From JAIVGV01 sp032229975 (GTDB taxonomy: Bacteria > Acidobacteriota > Blastocatellia > Pyrinomonadales > Pyrinomonadaceae): DNA of 64,000 nucleotides. A model generated the notes under the pieces. The model saw nothing but the letters and a program-made list of their open reading frames with translations. It ran no database searches and was not told the origin of the DNA. Positions 17,943 through 25,870 of this stretch are shown piece after piece; within the stretch, counting starts at the first letter, position 1; each line of letters opens with the position of its first letter. A program made the translations under genes and the position numbers. The stretch covers positions 1 through 64,000 of the forward strand of contig JAVXVG010000045.1 of the NCBI GenBank assembly GCA_032229975.1. Reading direction: 5' to 3'.

Positions 17943-18719
17943 TCAGGCTGGCGGTGGTGCGCCGAAGATGTCGCGGATGCGGTCGATGTTGCGGCCCTTG
18001 ATGCGACGCTCGTGCCTGCCTTCGCGTCCTCCGAACGGGTTCGGGTTGTCGGTTGCATCACCGTCATTGCGACGACGGTCGTGACCGACGCGTTCCGCTT
18101 CCGGCGACGTGATCACATCGACGCGGCGCGCGCGCGGCTGATCGCGATGTGCGCGATCAACTTCGTCGCCGCCACGCTGACGATCTTCTCTCGCCGCTCC
18201 TTCATCGCTTCGCCTCTCAACGCGCGGCGTCGCGGCTTCCGTTCCGGCCCGCCTCACTCTTTCGTCGTCCCTCTCGGTCGTCGCTGTCGCGCGCGTCCGC
18301 GCTTCGTCCATGGTGGCTGGCCCTGCTTCGTTCTTCGCCTCTTCCGTCGAGACGCTCGCGTGCGGAGTGGATGCGGCAGTCGCCTTCACGGGCGCGGCCT
18401 CTTCCTTCGCGGGCGCGGAGGCCGTCAACTCGGGCGACGGCGCGGGCTGCGGGCCGCTCGTCAACACTTGCTGCGCCGCGCGCGGCTGCGAGGCGCGTTG
18501 GTAGAGTCTGTAAGCGACGACGCTGACGAGACCGCCGATGAGCGCGGAGACGAGCACGAGCGTGAGCGGCAGACGACGACGCTGCCAAGACGCGGCGGGG
18601 CGCGCGAGCGGAACGACGGGTTGCGCGGTCTGCTCTTCCGACACGTCGAAGCGCGGCTGCACGAGCGTCGCTTCCGCGTCGGTCGCGCCTTGCGTGTAGT
18701 TTTGTTGAATCTCTTCCAT
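17943..18719 (-). CDS. Single-pass membrane protein with Ala/Pro- and Arg-rich tail, unknown function
   Basis: A 258-residue protein. Residues ~1-50 are polar and probably cytoplasmic. One transmembrane helix follows (LTLVLVSALIGGLVSVVAY). The rest is low-complexity: first Ala/Pro/Glu-rich, then strongly charged with many Arg, Asp and Glu (DEARTRATATTERDDERVR), ending in IFGAPPPA. No catalytic domain is visible. The ATG at 18719 begins MEEIQQNYTQG; an upstream extension to 18791 is open but lacks a ribosome site. The opposite strand also has a long open frame here, which I take as a GC-rich shadow because it lacks the hydrophobic pattern. A spacer or envelope-stress role is possible, but function is not assigned. 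Confidence 0.65.
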   Translation of the reverse strand: MEEIQQNYTQGATDAEATLVQPRFDVSEEQTAQPVVPLARPAASWQRRRLPLTLVLVSALIGGLVSVVAYRLYQRASQPRAAQQVLTSGPQPAPSPELTASAPAKEEAAPVKATAASTPHASVSTEEAKNEAGPATMDEARTRATATTERDDERVRRAGTEAATPRVERRSDEGAAREDRQRGGDEVDRAHRDQPRARRVDVITSPEAERVGHDRRRNDGDATDNPNPFGGREGRHERRIKGRNIDRIRDIFGAPPPA

Positions 18720-18961
18720 TCTCTTTTCGGTCGCTACTGCCTCAGTCTCGATTATTGATTGCAAACGGCAGACCAGAGACGGCGGCCACACGCCGCGCGC
18801 GACTCTCGCCGGAGTAATTTGTTAGATGCGCGTGTTTATCCCATTGCTGCCATCAATCGATTGCAAAAGCGTCGTCGCATGCGCACATGTCGCGGGCACG
18901 CAGATCGGTTTAATCGCCTACGACTCGAACCGAAATCGTGCGCGCGGACACCAAAAGCGCG

Positions 18962-18993
18962 ACGCGCGGTCGAATTGAGATTCGACCGCGCGT
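18962..18993 (-). terminator. Hairpin downstream of dxs
   Basis: A 14-bp perfect stem (18962-18975 with 18980-18993) has a TGAG loop and, read leftward, is followed by a short T-run (CGCTTTTGG). It lies 38 bases past the dxs stop. In the gene-free stretch 18720-19030 this is the only structure I see; the promoter of the 258-aa gene should also be here. Confidence 0.65.
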
Positions 18994-19030
18994 TGCGCCT
19001 TCAACTTTCCTTGAGTCGCGCTCTCTCGCT

Positions 19031-20959
19031 TTAGCCGCGCGCGAGCGGTCTGCTTCCGGCGCGTCGATCTTCGAGCACCGCGACCTCCTCACGCACGCGC
19101 GTGTAGATGCCGTCCGAGTCGAGCCCGTACTTGGCGAGCAGGAGCTTGGCGTCGCCGTGCGTTACCCAACGGTCTGGAACGCCCAACGCGACAACGCGCA
19201 CCTTGTCCTGCAGGCCGTTCTCTTCGAGCAACTCCATGACAGCCGAGCCGAAGCCGCCCGCGAGATATGCCTCTTCGACCGTCACGATGAGACGCTTCGT
19301 GCGCGCGAGCGCGAGCAGCACACCAGCGTCGAGCGGCTTAACGAAGCGCGCGTTGACGACCGTCGCTTCAATTCCCTCTTTCGACAACTGCTCTGCGGCT
19401 TGCAGCGACGGATGAACCATCGAGCCGTAAGCGACTATCGCGACCTCGTTGCCCGCATCACGCAAGATTTCAGCCTTGCCGATCTCCAACGCACGCGGTT
19501 CGCGCTCGATGTCCGCGCCGATGCCGTTGCCGCGCGGGTAGCGCATCGCGGCGGGCCCCTCGTGTTCGAGCATGGTGAGCAACATATCGCGCAACTCGCC
19601 TTCGTCCTTCGGAGCCATCGCGATGATGTTGGGGACGGCGCGCAGGTATGCGATGTCTAAGAGACCGTGATGCGTGGGGCCATCGCCGCCCGCGACGCCG
19701 CCACGGTCGAGACAGAACTTGACGTTGAGATTCTGCAAACAAACGTCGTGAATGATCTGATCGAAGGCGCGCTGAAGGAACGTCGAATAGATCGCGCAGA
19801 CGGGTTTCAATCCTTCCGTGGACATTCCCGCCGCGAACGTGACGCAGTGCTGCTCGGCGATGCCAACGTCGAACGATCTTTCGGGGAATCGTTTGAGTGC
19901 CTGATCGATGCCCGTGCCGTCCGGCATCGCGGCTGTCAGTGCGACGACCCGCTCGTCGCGCTCCATCAACTCGCACAGAGTCTTGCCGAAGACTGACGTG
20001 TAAGTCGGCGGCTGTGCCTTCGCCGACTTCAACATCTCGCCGGTCTTCGGATCGAAAGGGCCCGTTGCGTGCCACGCATAATAATTCTTCTCGCCCGCCG
20101 GAAAGCCTTTGCCCTTCGTCGTCAGACAGTGGACGATAACGGGCGAGTCCTTGATCTGCTGCGCCTCTTGAAAAGCGCGCACGAGGGCCTGCGTGTCGTG
20201 CCCGTCAACATAGCCGATGTACTTGAAGCCCAACTCGTTGACAAGCGCGCCGGGCAGCACCGCCGCCGCAATCGCGTCCTTGAAAGTCTTCGCCGCATGA
20301 TGCAGACGCTCGCCAAGCGTCGGCACTGAGCGCAGAGCCTCGCCGACTTCGTCCTTGAGGCGATGATAGCCGTGCGCCTCACGTATGCGATTGAGATAGC
20401 CCGTGAGCGCGCCGACCGCCGGGGCGATCGACATCTCGTTGTCGTTCAAGACGACGATCAGACGTGTCTTCAAGTGGCCCGCTTGATTGACGGCCTCCAT
20501 CGCCATGCCGCCCGCAAGCGACGCGTCGCCGATCAAAGCGACGACGTGATGCGACTCGCCTTTACGGTCGCGCGCTATCGCCATGCCGAGCGCGGCGGAG
20601 AGCGACGTGGAAGCGTGACCCGCGCCGAAGGTGTCATACTCTGATTCGTCGCGCTTCAAGAATCCGCTTAAGCCGTCGTACTGCTTGACGGTCGGCATCT
20701 CGTCGCGCCGGCCCGTCAAGATTTTGTGCGCGTAAGCCTGATGGCCCACGTCCCACACGAGTCGATCCTTCGGCGTCTCGAACGCATAATGAAGCGCAAC
20801 CGCCAACTCGACCGCGCCCAAGCTCGCGCCCGTGTGACCGCCGATGCGCGCGCACACGTCGATGATGTACTGCCGGATTTCGTCCGCCACCTCCGGCAAC
20901 TGTTCGGGCGCGAGGCGACGCAGGTCTGCGGGCGAATTGATCTGCTGGATGAGTGTCAT
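19031..20959 (-). CDS. dxs: 1-deoxy-D-xylulose-5-phosphate synthase
   Basis: A 642-residue thiamine-diphosphate enzyme that condenses pyruvate and glyceraldehyde 3-phosphate, the first step of the MEP isoprenoid pathway. The N-terminal part has the DXS-specific GHQAYAHKILTGR and the ThDP/Mg motif GDASLAGGMAMEAVN with NDNEMSI. The central domain has ATGPFDPKTG and the catalytic glutamate region GIAEQHCVTFAAG. The C-terminal transketolase domain ends normally (GVPDRWVTHG). Length is typical. The ATG at 20959 fits. It stands alone and closes with a hairpin terminator. Housekeeping function; its codon use is a good reference for the host, in contrast to the island. Confidence 0.96.
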   Translation of the reverse strand: MTLIQQINSPADLRRLAPEQLPEVADEIRQYIIDVCARIGGHTGASLGAVELAVALHYAFETPKDRLVWDVGHQAYAHKILTGRRDEMPTVKQYDGLSGFLKRDESEYDTFGAGHASTSLSAALGMAIARDRKGESHHVVALIGDASLAGGMAMEAVNQAGHLKTRLIVVLNDNEMSIAPAVGALTGYLNRIREAHGYHRLKDEVGEALRSVPTLGERLHHAAKTFKDAIAAAVLPGALVNELGFKYIGYVDGHDTQALVRAFQEAQQIKDSPVIVHCLTTKGKGFPAGEKNYYAWHATGPFDPKTGEMLKSAKAQPPTYTSVFGKTLCELMERDERVVALTAAMPDGTGIDQALKRFPERSFDVGIAEQHCVTFAAGMSTEGLKPVCAIYSTFLQRAFDQIIHDVCLQNLNVKFCLDRGGVAGGDGPTHHGLLDIAYLRAVPNIIAMAPKDEGELRDMLLTMLEHEGPAAMRYPRGNGIGADIEREPRALEIGKAEILRDAGNEVAIVAYGSMVHPSLQAAEQLSKEGIEATVVNARFVKPLDAGVLLALARTKRLIVTVEEAYLAGGFGSAVMELLEENGLQDKVRVVALGVPDRWVTHGDAKLLLAKYGLDSDGIYTRVREEVAVLEDRRAGSRPLARG

Positions 20960-21202
20960 CGAGCGCGATTGTAACGCAAGTTTGGCTGAGCGCGCACGCC
21001 CGCGAAGTTGCGCGAGTCTCGTGTCGAGTTCAGCGCGATCTTTTTCCGACCGCGAGCCTATCGCGCGCGTCTAAAGTGATTGGAAGCGACGCGGGCGATC
21101 TCGGCAAGTCCGCGCCCCTTCTCCAGAGAGGCGCGCCGCCGCCGGTGGGTCGGGACGGCGCGCACGCAATCTTACGTTGATTTTTAGTAAGGAGAAATTC
21201 AG

Positions 21203-21757
21203 ATGACACGCAGACTCTTTCTAACCGCGATGCTCGCCGGTCTCTTCGCACTACTCGTCTCGTCCGGCTTCGCACAGACGCCGTCCGCGCCGCAGGGCCA
21301 GAACCAGACGCAGCCGCCCTTCGGTCGTCGCATGGGCAAAGGCAAGGGTGGGCGACACGGCGACAAGAACCCGATGCGCGAGGAGCACGAGGAGCGTCGC
21401 GCTCTGCGCGATCTCAACCTGAGCGACGCGCAGCGACAGCAGTTGCGCGACATCGAGAAACGCTACGCGCAGACCTTCCGCGCAGATCGCGAAGAGATGC
21501 GCAAGCTCATGGAGGCCCGACGCTCCGGCACGACGCTCACGCCCGAACAGGAGACGCGCGCGCGGCAACTGCGCGAGGAGTTGCGCGCCAACGCCGAACG
21601 GATGCGCGGCGAGATTCAGAATATTCTCACGCCCGAACAGCGTCAGCAGCTTCAACAGCATCGCGACGAGATGAAGCAGCGCGGCGATGAGTTCAAACAC
21701 CGCCGCCACGACAAGACCACGCCGCCGGCAAACGGCAACGCGAACAACGGACAGTAA
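21203..21757 (+). CDS. Periplasmic LTxxQ (Spy/CpxP-like) protein
   Basis: A 184-residue exported helical protein. The signal peptide (LFLTAMLAGLFALLVSSGFA) is cleaved near FAQT. A short Gly/Lys/Arg-rich linker (GRRMGKGKGGRHGDK) leads into two LTxxQ-type repeats, LNLSDAQRQQLRDIEKRYAQ and LTPEQETRARQLREEL, plus a third, ILTPEQRQQLQQH. This is the Spy/CpxP fold, a cradle-shaped chaperone or envelope-stress sensor inhibitor. The C-terminal ~25 residues are a polar tail. GGAG precedes the ATG. The gene is followed by a heptanucleotide hairpin. Confidence 0.85.
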   Translation: MTRRLFLTAMLAGLFALLVSSGFAQTPSAPQGQNQTQPPFGRRMGKGKGGRHGDKNPMREEHEERRALRDLNLSDAQRQQLRDIEKRYAQTFRADREEMRKLMEARRSGTTLTPEQETRARQLREELRANAERMRGEIQNILTPEQRQQLQQHRDEMKQRGDEFKHRRHDKTTPPANGNANNGQ

Positions 21758-21768
21758 GAAGAAGGTCA

Positions 21769-21853
21769 GAAGTAGGAACGATGAAGGCGTGACCACTCAA
21801 GTTGAGTGGTCATGCCTTCATCGTTCAGCGTTCCGCGTTCCGCGTTCCTACTT
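21769..21853. repeat. Heptanucleotide-repeat hairpin, copy 2
   Basis: The left arm AAGTAGGAACGATGAAGGC plus TGACCACTCAA (21769-21800) pairs with the right arm starting TTGAGTGGTCATGCCTTCATC. The right arm then carries an extra block of 7-bp repeats GTTCCGC-GTTCCGC-GTTCC before closing with CTACTT. It lies between convergent genes and probably also terminates transcription. Confidence 0.75.
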
Positions 21854-21858
21854 GTCTT

Positions 21859-23418
21859 TCAGTATGCGTCGTCGCCGCGCAGCATGACGGGGAGCGTGCG
21901 CAGGATGATCTTGAGATCGAGCAGCAGCGACCAGTTCTCGATGTAGAAGAGATCGAGTCGCACCATCTCATCGAACGATAAACGATTGCGACCCGAGACC
22001 TGCCACAGGCCCGTCAGGCCCGGCTTCATGTCGAGCCGCTTGCGATGCCACAACTCATACGCTTCGACTTCATAAGGGATCGGCGGGCGAGGGCCCACCA
22101 GACTCATGTCGCCGCGCAAGACGTTCAGAAGTTGCGGCAACTCGTCGAGACTCAGGCGACGCAGCACTCTTCCGGTGCGCGTGACGCGCGGATCATCGCG
22201 CAGCTTATAGACGGGCCGCGCTTCGTCGCCGAGGTTCGTGTCCGATCCGCCCGCGATCAGCTTGCGTTGATATTCGCGGTGCGCCGAGTCGTCCGCTCCG
22301 GCGCGCATCGTGCGAAACTTGAGGAAGAGAAAAACGCGACCGTCCATCCCGACGCGCTCCTGCCGGTAGAAGACTGCACCTCGCGAATCCAGCTTGATGA
22401 GCGCGGCGACGACAAGCCACAACGGCGTGAGCAGGACGAGGGCCGACGCGGCGACGATCACGTCGAAGCTGCGCTTGACGACGCGCGACGCGCCCGACAG
22501 AGGCTCGCGGAAAAGTTGGATCATCGGCAGCGCGCCGATCTGATCGATCTCAGTCTTGCGCGGCAAGAAGTTGAAGAGGCTCGGCGCGATGCGAAACTCG
22601 ACGCCGCGATTTCTTCCGACGCGCATCATCACGTCGAAGAGCAGGTCGCCGGGAACTTTCGGATCGGTGATGATGACTTCGTTCGCGCGTGTCTCGCGAA
22701 TCGCTTCGGCGAGCCCGTCGATCCCTGCGACGACGGGCACGCCGTCAAACTCTTCCGCGTCGCCCTCCCTCATCTTCCCGTTCTCGACGAGGCCGATCAC
22801 GCGATAGCCCAACTCCGGCCGCTCTCTCATCTCGCGTATGCACTGTTGCGCTTCCGTGCCGCGACCGACGACGAGCGTCGGGATCAAGTTGATGCCGCGA
22901 CGCCGGAAGGCCGACTGCGCCAAGCGCGCCACGAGACGCAGGAATCCATAAGCGCAGAGCGCGAAGATGAAGTCGAAGACGAAGACGGCCCGCGAATATG
23001 AGAAGGCGCGAAACTGTGTGCCGCCGCGATAGAGAAACGTCACCGCCACGATCAGCAGCGACGCAACCGCCGTCGCCCTGAACACACGCGCGCCCTCATC
23101 CACATAAGAGAACTCACCGCGCAGTCGATAGAGATCATAGTAAGCGTTCGCGAGCACACGCACCGGCACGACGAACAACAGCACCGCCGCGTAAGGCGCA
23201 AATCTCGCGCTCCAAGTCCACTGGCCGCCCGCGTGTGCGATAAGGACGCGCCCGCCCTCGCGCAACGCGAACGCCGCGACGAAGGAGGCCAACGCGATCA
23301 ACGCATCCGCCGCGACGAGCGATGCCTTGGCTGCGGGCAGAGCCCACGCGGGCGCACGTCCCTCCGCGCGCACCGCGCTCGCCTTCACACCTAAGCTATC
23401 GATTCGCTCAACGCGCAT
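21859..23418 (-). CDS. Polyprenyl-phosphate sugar-1-phosphate transferase (WbaP/WcaJ type), initiating enzyme
   Basis: A 519-residue polyisoprenyl-phosphate hexose-1-phosphate transferase. The N-terminal half has about four or five transmembrane helices and a CoA-binding-like Rossmann segment (TLVVGRGTEAQQCIREM). The C-terminal half is the catalytic bacterial sugar transferase domain: KRSFDVIVAASALVLLTPLW membrane re-entrant helix, FYRQERVGMDG, FKFRTM, RVLRRLSLDELPQLLNVL, SLVGPRPP and KPGLTGLWQVSGRN. It places the first sugar phosphate on undecaprenyl phosphate. As the last gene of the leftward polysaccharide cluster it likely starts the repeat unit made by the genes to its right. The specific sugar is not determined. 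Confidence 0.92.
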   Translation of the reverse strand: MRVERIDSLGVKASAVRAEGRAPAWALPAAKASLVAADALIALASFVAAFALREGGRVLIAHAGGQWTWSARFAPYAAVLLFVVPVRVLANAYYDLYRLRGEFSYVDEGARVFRATAVASLLIVAVTFLYRGGTQFRAFSYSRAVFVFDFIFALCAYGFLRLVARLAQSAFRRRGINLIPTLVVGRGTEAQQCIREMRERPELGYRVIGLVENGKMREGDAEEFDGVPVVAGIDGLAEAIRETRANEVIITDPKVPGDLLFDVMMRVGRNRGVEFRIAPSLFNFLPRKTEIDQIGALPMIQLFREPLSGASRVVKRSFDVIVAASALVLLTPLWLVVAALIKLDSRGAVFYRQERVGMDGRVFLFLKFRTMRAGADDSAHREYQRKLIAGGSDTNLGDEARPVYKLRDDPRVTRTGRVLRRLSLDELPQLLNVLRGDMSLVGPRPPIPYEVEAYELWHRKRLDMKPGLTGLWQVSGRNRLSFDEMVRLDLFYIENWSLLLDLKIILRTLPVMLRGDDAY

Positions 23419-23502
23419 GAGAACAAGTAAGGACGCGGAAGGATGAAGGATGGAGACGCTTTGATCAAGCCCGCGCCACTACGCTGTGATGTAGCTTCCT
23501 TG

Positions 23503-24531
23503 CTACCACCCTTCCAGAATCAGATCGGCGACTTGCGCGCGGACTTGCGAGGCGCGACGCGCAATGCCTTCGCGCTTACGTTCGAGCGACAGCGCGTCAA
23601 CGTCTGCGCGCGTGGTGAGTCGCAGGAGGCGGCCCTCGCGGACGAGTTGTTCGTCGATGGCCGCCCACGCGCCCGCGTAGATCGTCGCGGCGGGCGTCGA
23701 GAGCGCGGCGGCTTCGCGGTTCATCGTCCCGCCCGCGCTCACCACCAGATCGGCGGCTGCGACGAGCAACGATCCGTCGAGCGCGGATTGCGGCATGATG
23801 AATCTTTCATTCGACACGCGCGTGGCAAACTCTTCGCGCTGCGCTCGCCCGCGTGCGAGGAAGACCACACGCACATCCTCGTTTGATGAGAGACGAGCGA
23901 GCAGCGCATCGAACAACTCATTCTCGAAACGATGATAGAGAGCGTCGCGCGCGGGCGGACGAACGACGACGAGTGTCTCATCGTCGCCGACTCCAAGCGC
24001 GCGTCGCATCTCTTCGACGGCGCGCGGCTCGGGCCGGTAGTCGGCGAGGTAAACGTCCTCCTTGATGCCATCGTAGCGTCGCACCTTTCGAGCGCGCGCG
24101 CCGAAGCGACCGAGCGCGTCTTCGGGAAACGCGCGCGGCACGACGACGCGTGAGGCAAGACGAAACGCCAAGTGATTCGCGGGCTGATGCTCGTAGTCCA
24201 TCAACGTGACGCTCTTCAGGCCGAGCGCGCGCGCCGCGACGATCTGCGAATAGGAGTTATGACTGACGGCGAGATCGAACCCGCGACCACTGGCCCAACG
24301 CATCAACTTGTAAGCGCGACCGATCAAGTTCCCAGCCTTGCCCGACAGCTCGCGCCCGCCGTGCCCACCGATCACTTCGGGGGCCAGCCCCGCCGCGCGC
24401 GCTAGCTCCACCGTCTGCGCAAACTCGCGCGCCGTCCACTCGATCTCATGCCCGCGCGCGGCAAACTCCGACGCAAGCGCGCCGAAGAACGGCACGTGCG
24501 GCGAGTTGGCGAGATCGATCCAGATACGCAT
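23503..24531 (-). CDS. DUF354-family glycosyltransferase-like protein
   Basis: A 342-residue protein starting MRIWIDLANSPHVPFFGAL, the signature of the DUF354 family, which has a GT-B/UDP-GlcNAc-2-epimerase-like double Rossmann fold. Conserved pieces include SHNSYSQIVAARALG, LMDYEHQPANHLAFRLA, the Arg-Pro in VVVRPPARDALYH and the C-terminal AADLVVSAGGTMNREAAAL, which resembles a nucleotide-sugar binding site. Members occur in archaeal and bacterial polysaccharide clusters without a defined reaction. Its position between the initiating transferase and the toroid gene supports a role in the same glycan. The fold assignment is reasonable; the reaction is unknown. Confidence 0.8.
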   Translation of the reverse strand: MRIWIDLANSPHVPFFGALASEFAARGHEIEWTAREFAQTVELARAAGLAPEVIGGHGGRELSGKAGNLIGRAYKLMRWASGRGFDLAVSHNSYSQIVAARALGLKSVTLMDYEHQPANHLAFRLASRVVVPRAFPEDALGRFGARARKVRRYDGIKEDVYLADYRPEPRAVEEMRRALGVGDDETLVVVRPPARDALYHRFENELFDALLARLSSNEDVRVVFLARGRAQREEFATRVSNERFIMPQSALDGSLLVAAADLVVSAGGTMNREAAALSTPAATIYAGAWAAIDEQLVREGRLLRLTTRADVDALSLERKREGIARRASQVRAQVADLILEGW

Positions 24532-24542
24532 CAGTGGAAAGT

Positions 24543-24607
24543 GTGAACGATGAACGATGAAGTTAAGAGAGATTGCTCTTACTTCGTTGTTTATCGCTCA
24601 TCGTTTC
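24543..24607. repeat. Heptanucleotide-repeat hairpin, copy 3
   Basis: The left arm GAACGATGAACGATGAAG (7-bp unit GAACGAT) pairs with the right arm CTTACTTCGTTG and CGCTCATCGTTTC. It fills the gap between two leftward genes, and its right part contains the last codons and the stop of the toroid-like gene. Confidence 0.75.
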
Positions 24608-25783
24608 GATCAGTCTCGACAGTCCATACATCATCCAGCCTTGCGACCAGCGCATGTAGGGCGTGCGGATGGTGTGCGTGCGGCGTCGTTGATAGTAGAA
24701 GAAGCCGCGCGGGTCGCGCAGGTTCTCGTTTGACCAGCGCGCGATCTTTTCCGCAAGTGGAAGTGCGCCGGGCGAGAGCGCGCCGAGATCTGCGAGGGCC
24801 ACTAACCCTGCGCCCGCCGAATGTGCGTCCGCCGGATACGCGCGTTCGGGCGTGAACTTCGGGAAGCCGTCGGCGTGGAAGAAGCGCGCACGCCAGAAGT
24901 CGAAGCCGCGTCGAAGCGCGGGCGTGAACTCCACGCGACAGTCGTCGCAAGCATCGATCACGCGAGCAAGCGATGTGAGAATGAAGGCGGTGTGGAAGTT
25001 GTCAGACCACGTCTGAAAACTTTCCGCGCCGTAGGCCCAAGAGCCGTCGGCGCGCTGGCGGCGAACGACGTAGCGCGCGGCGCGTGCGGCTTCACGTTTC
25101 AATTCATCTTCATGCGTCAGCGCGCCGACCGAGGCGAGCGCTTCCGCCGCGAGCAGGCTCGCGTTGAAGACGCGCGTGCGGTCGCGCGGCGTGTAACTGA
25201 AACAGAAATCGTCTTCGGTCTCGTCGCTGCGATTCAGATCGCGCAGGATAAAGGAGCACGCCTCACGCGCGATCTGTAAATAGTTCGCGTTGCCCGCATC
25301 ACCCAAATCTTGCGATGCTTCGACGAAAGCGCGGACGGCGAACGCGGTGGGCACGACGGTCGGCGTTCCCTTCGGCGCGAAGAAGGAGCGGCCCTGCCAG
25401 TCGAAGTTGTAGCCCCACGCCGCGCCGTGCTTCGTTCCGATCCGCGCGTCGATCAAATCGCCGAGCAGTGTCGTCGTCTCGCGCCGTGCTTCGTCGCGCG
25501 TCTGATCAACAACGCCCGTGGCGCGCAGACGCGAGAGCCACGCGAGCGCGAAGAGCGCAGTTCCCTTCGCGTTCCTCTCCACAGGCACACGCGCGAGTCT
25601 TCGCAGATTGACGGGCGAACGTTTGAAGGCCTGCGTCCACGCGAGACGCGCGAGGCGCGAGCGCGCGAGTGGAGTTGATTGAAAGAGACGACTGTTGAGC
25701 GCGTCGAACGGATCGTGTCCCGCATAATCGCGCGCGCGACACCACGCGGCGAGCGAGTCGAAGGCCTGTTCGAGATCGGTCAT
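24563..25783 (-). CDS. Alpha/alpha-toroid protein of a polysaccharide cluster, function unknown
   Basis: A 406-residue, soluble, all-helical protein. It shows repeated helix pairs such as GTALFALAWLSRL, TAFAVRAFVEA and FNASLLAAEALASVG, the (alpha/alpha)6 barrel pattern of terpene-cyclase-like and unsaturated-glucuronyl-hydrolase-like enzymes. GSWAYGAESFQTWSDNFHTA and FFYYQRRRTHTIRTPYMRW look like active-site-lining segments rich in Trp, Tyr and His. Similar genes in exopolysaccharide clusters are often mislabelled in databases. A glycan-modifying or polysaccharide-lyase-like role is inferred from fold and context only. The last 12 codons (from MSDKQRSKSNLS) lie inside a heptanucleotide hairpin, so the C-terminus may have been replaced by the repeat. 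Confidence 0.7.
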   Translation of the reverse strand: MTDLEQAFDSLAAWCRARDYAGHDPFDALNSRLFQSTPLARSRLARLAWTQAFKRSPVNLRRLARVPVERNAKGTALFALAWLSRLRATGVVDQTRDEARRETTTLLGDLIDARIGTKHGAAWGYNFDWQGRSFFAPKGTPTVVPTAFAVRAFVEASQDLGDAGNANYLQIAREACSFILRDLNRSDETEDDFCFSYTPRDRTRVFNASLLAAEALASVGALTHEDELKREAARAARYVVRRQRADGSWAYGAESFQTWSDNFHTAFILTSLARVIDACDDCRVEFTPALRRGFDFWRARFFHADGFPKFTPERAYPADAHSAGAGLVALADLGALSPGALPLAEKIARWSNENLRDPRGFFYYQRRRTHTIRTPYMRWSQGWMMYGLSRLIETMSDKQRSKSNLS

Positions 25784-25870
25784 TGATAGAGACTAGAGGA
25801 TAGATGTTAGAAGTTGGTAAGAGAGGTTTTGCACTAACCTCTAGCCTCTGACCTCTATCTTCTGTTCTTC
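25784..25870. repeat. Heptanucleotide-repeat hairpin, copy 4
   Basis: The left arm (GATAGAGACTAGAGG to AAGAGAGGTT) pairs with the right arm AACCTCTAGCCTCTGACCTC and further to CTATCTTCTG. The unit is a GAGGTTA-type heptamer, different from GAACGAT but with the same layout. The right arm holds the final codons of the leftward asparagine-synthase gene. Confidence 0.7.

Noticed and set aside
17934..18758. Rightward 274-aa ORF opposite the 258-aa membrane protein
   Set aside because: Arg-rich with no domain; the leftward frame has a clear transmembrane helix and sensible start, and convergent terminators fit it.
22045..23001. Rightward 318-aa ORF inside the sugar-phosphate transferase gene
   Set aside because: It is antisense to a fully conserved enzyme and is Arg/Asp-rich as expected of shadow frames in high-GC DNA.
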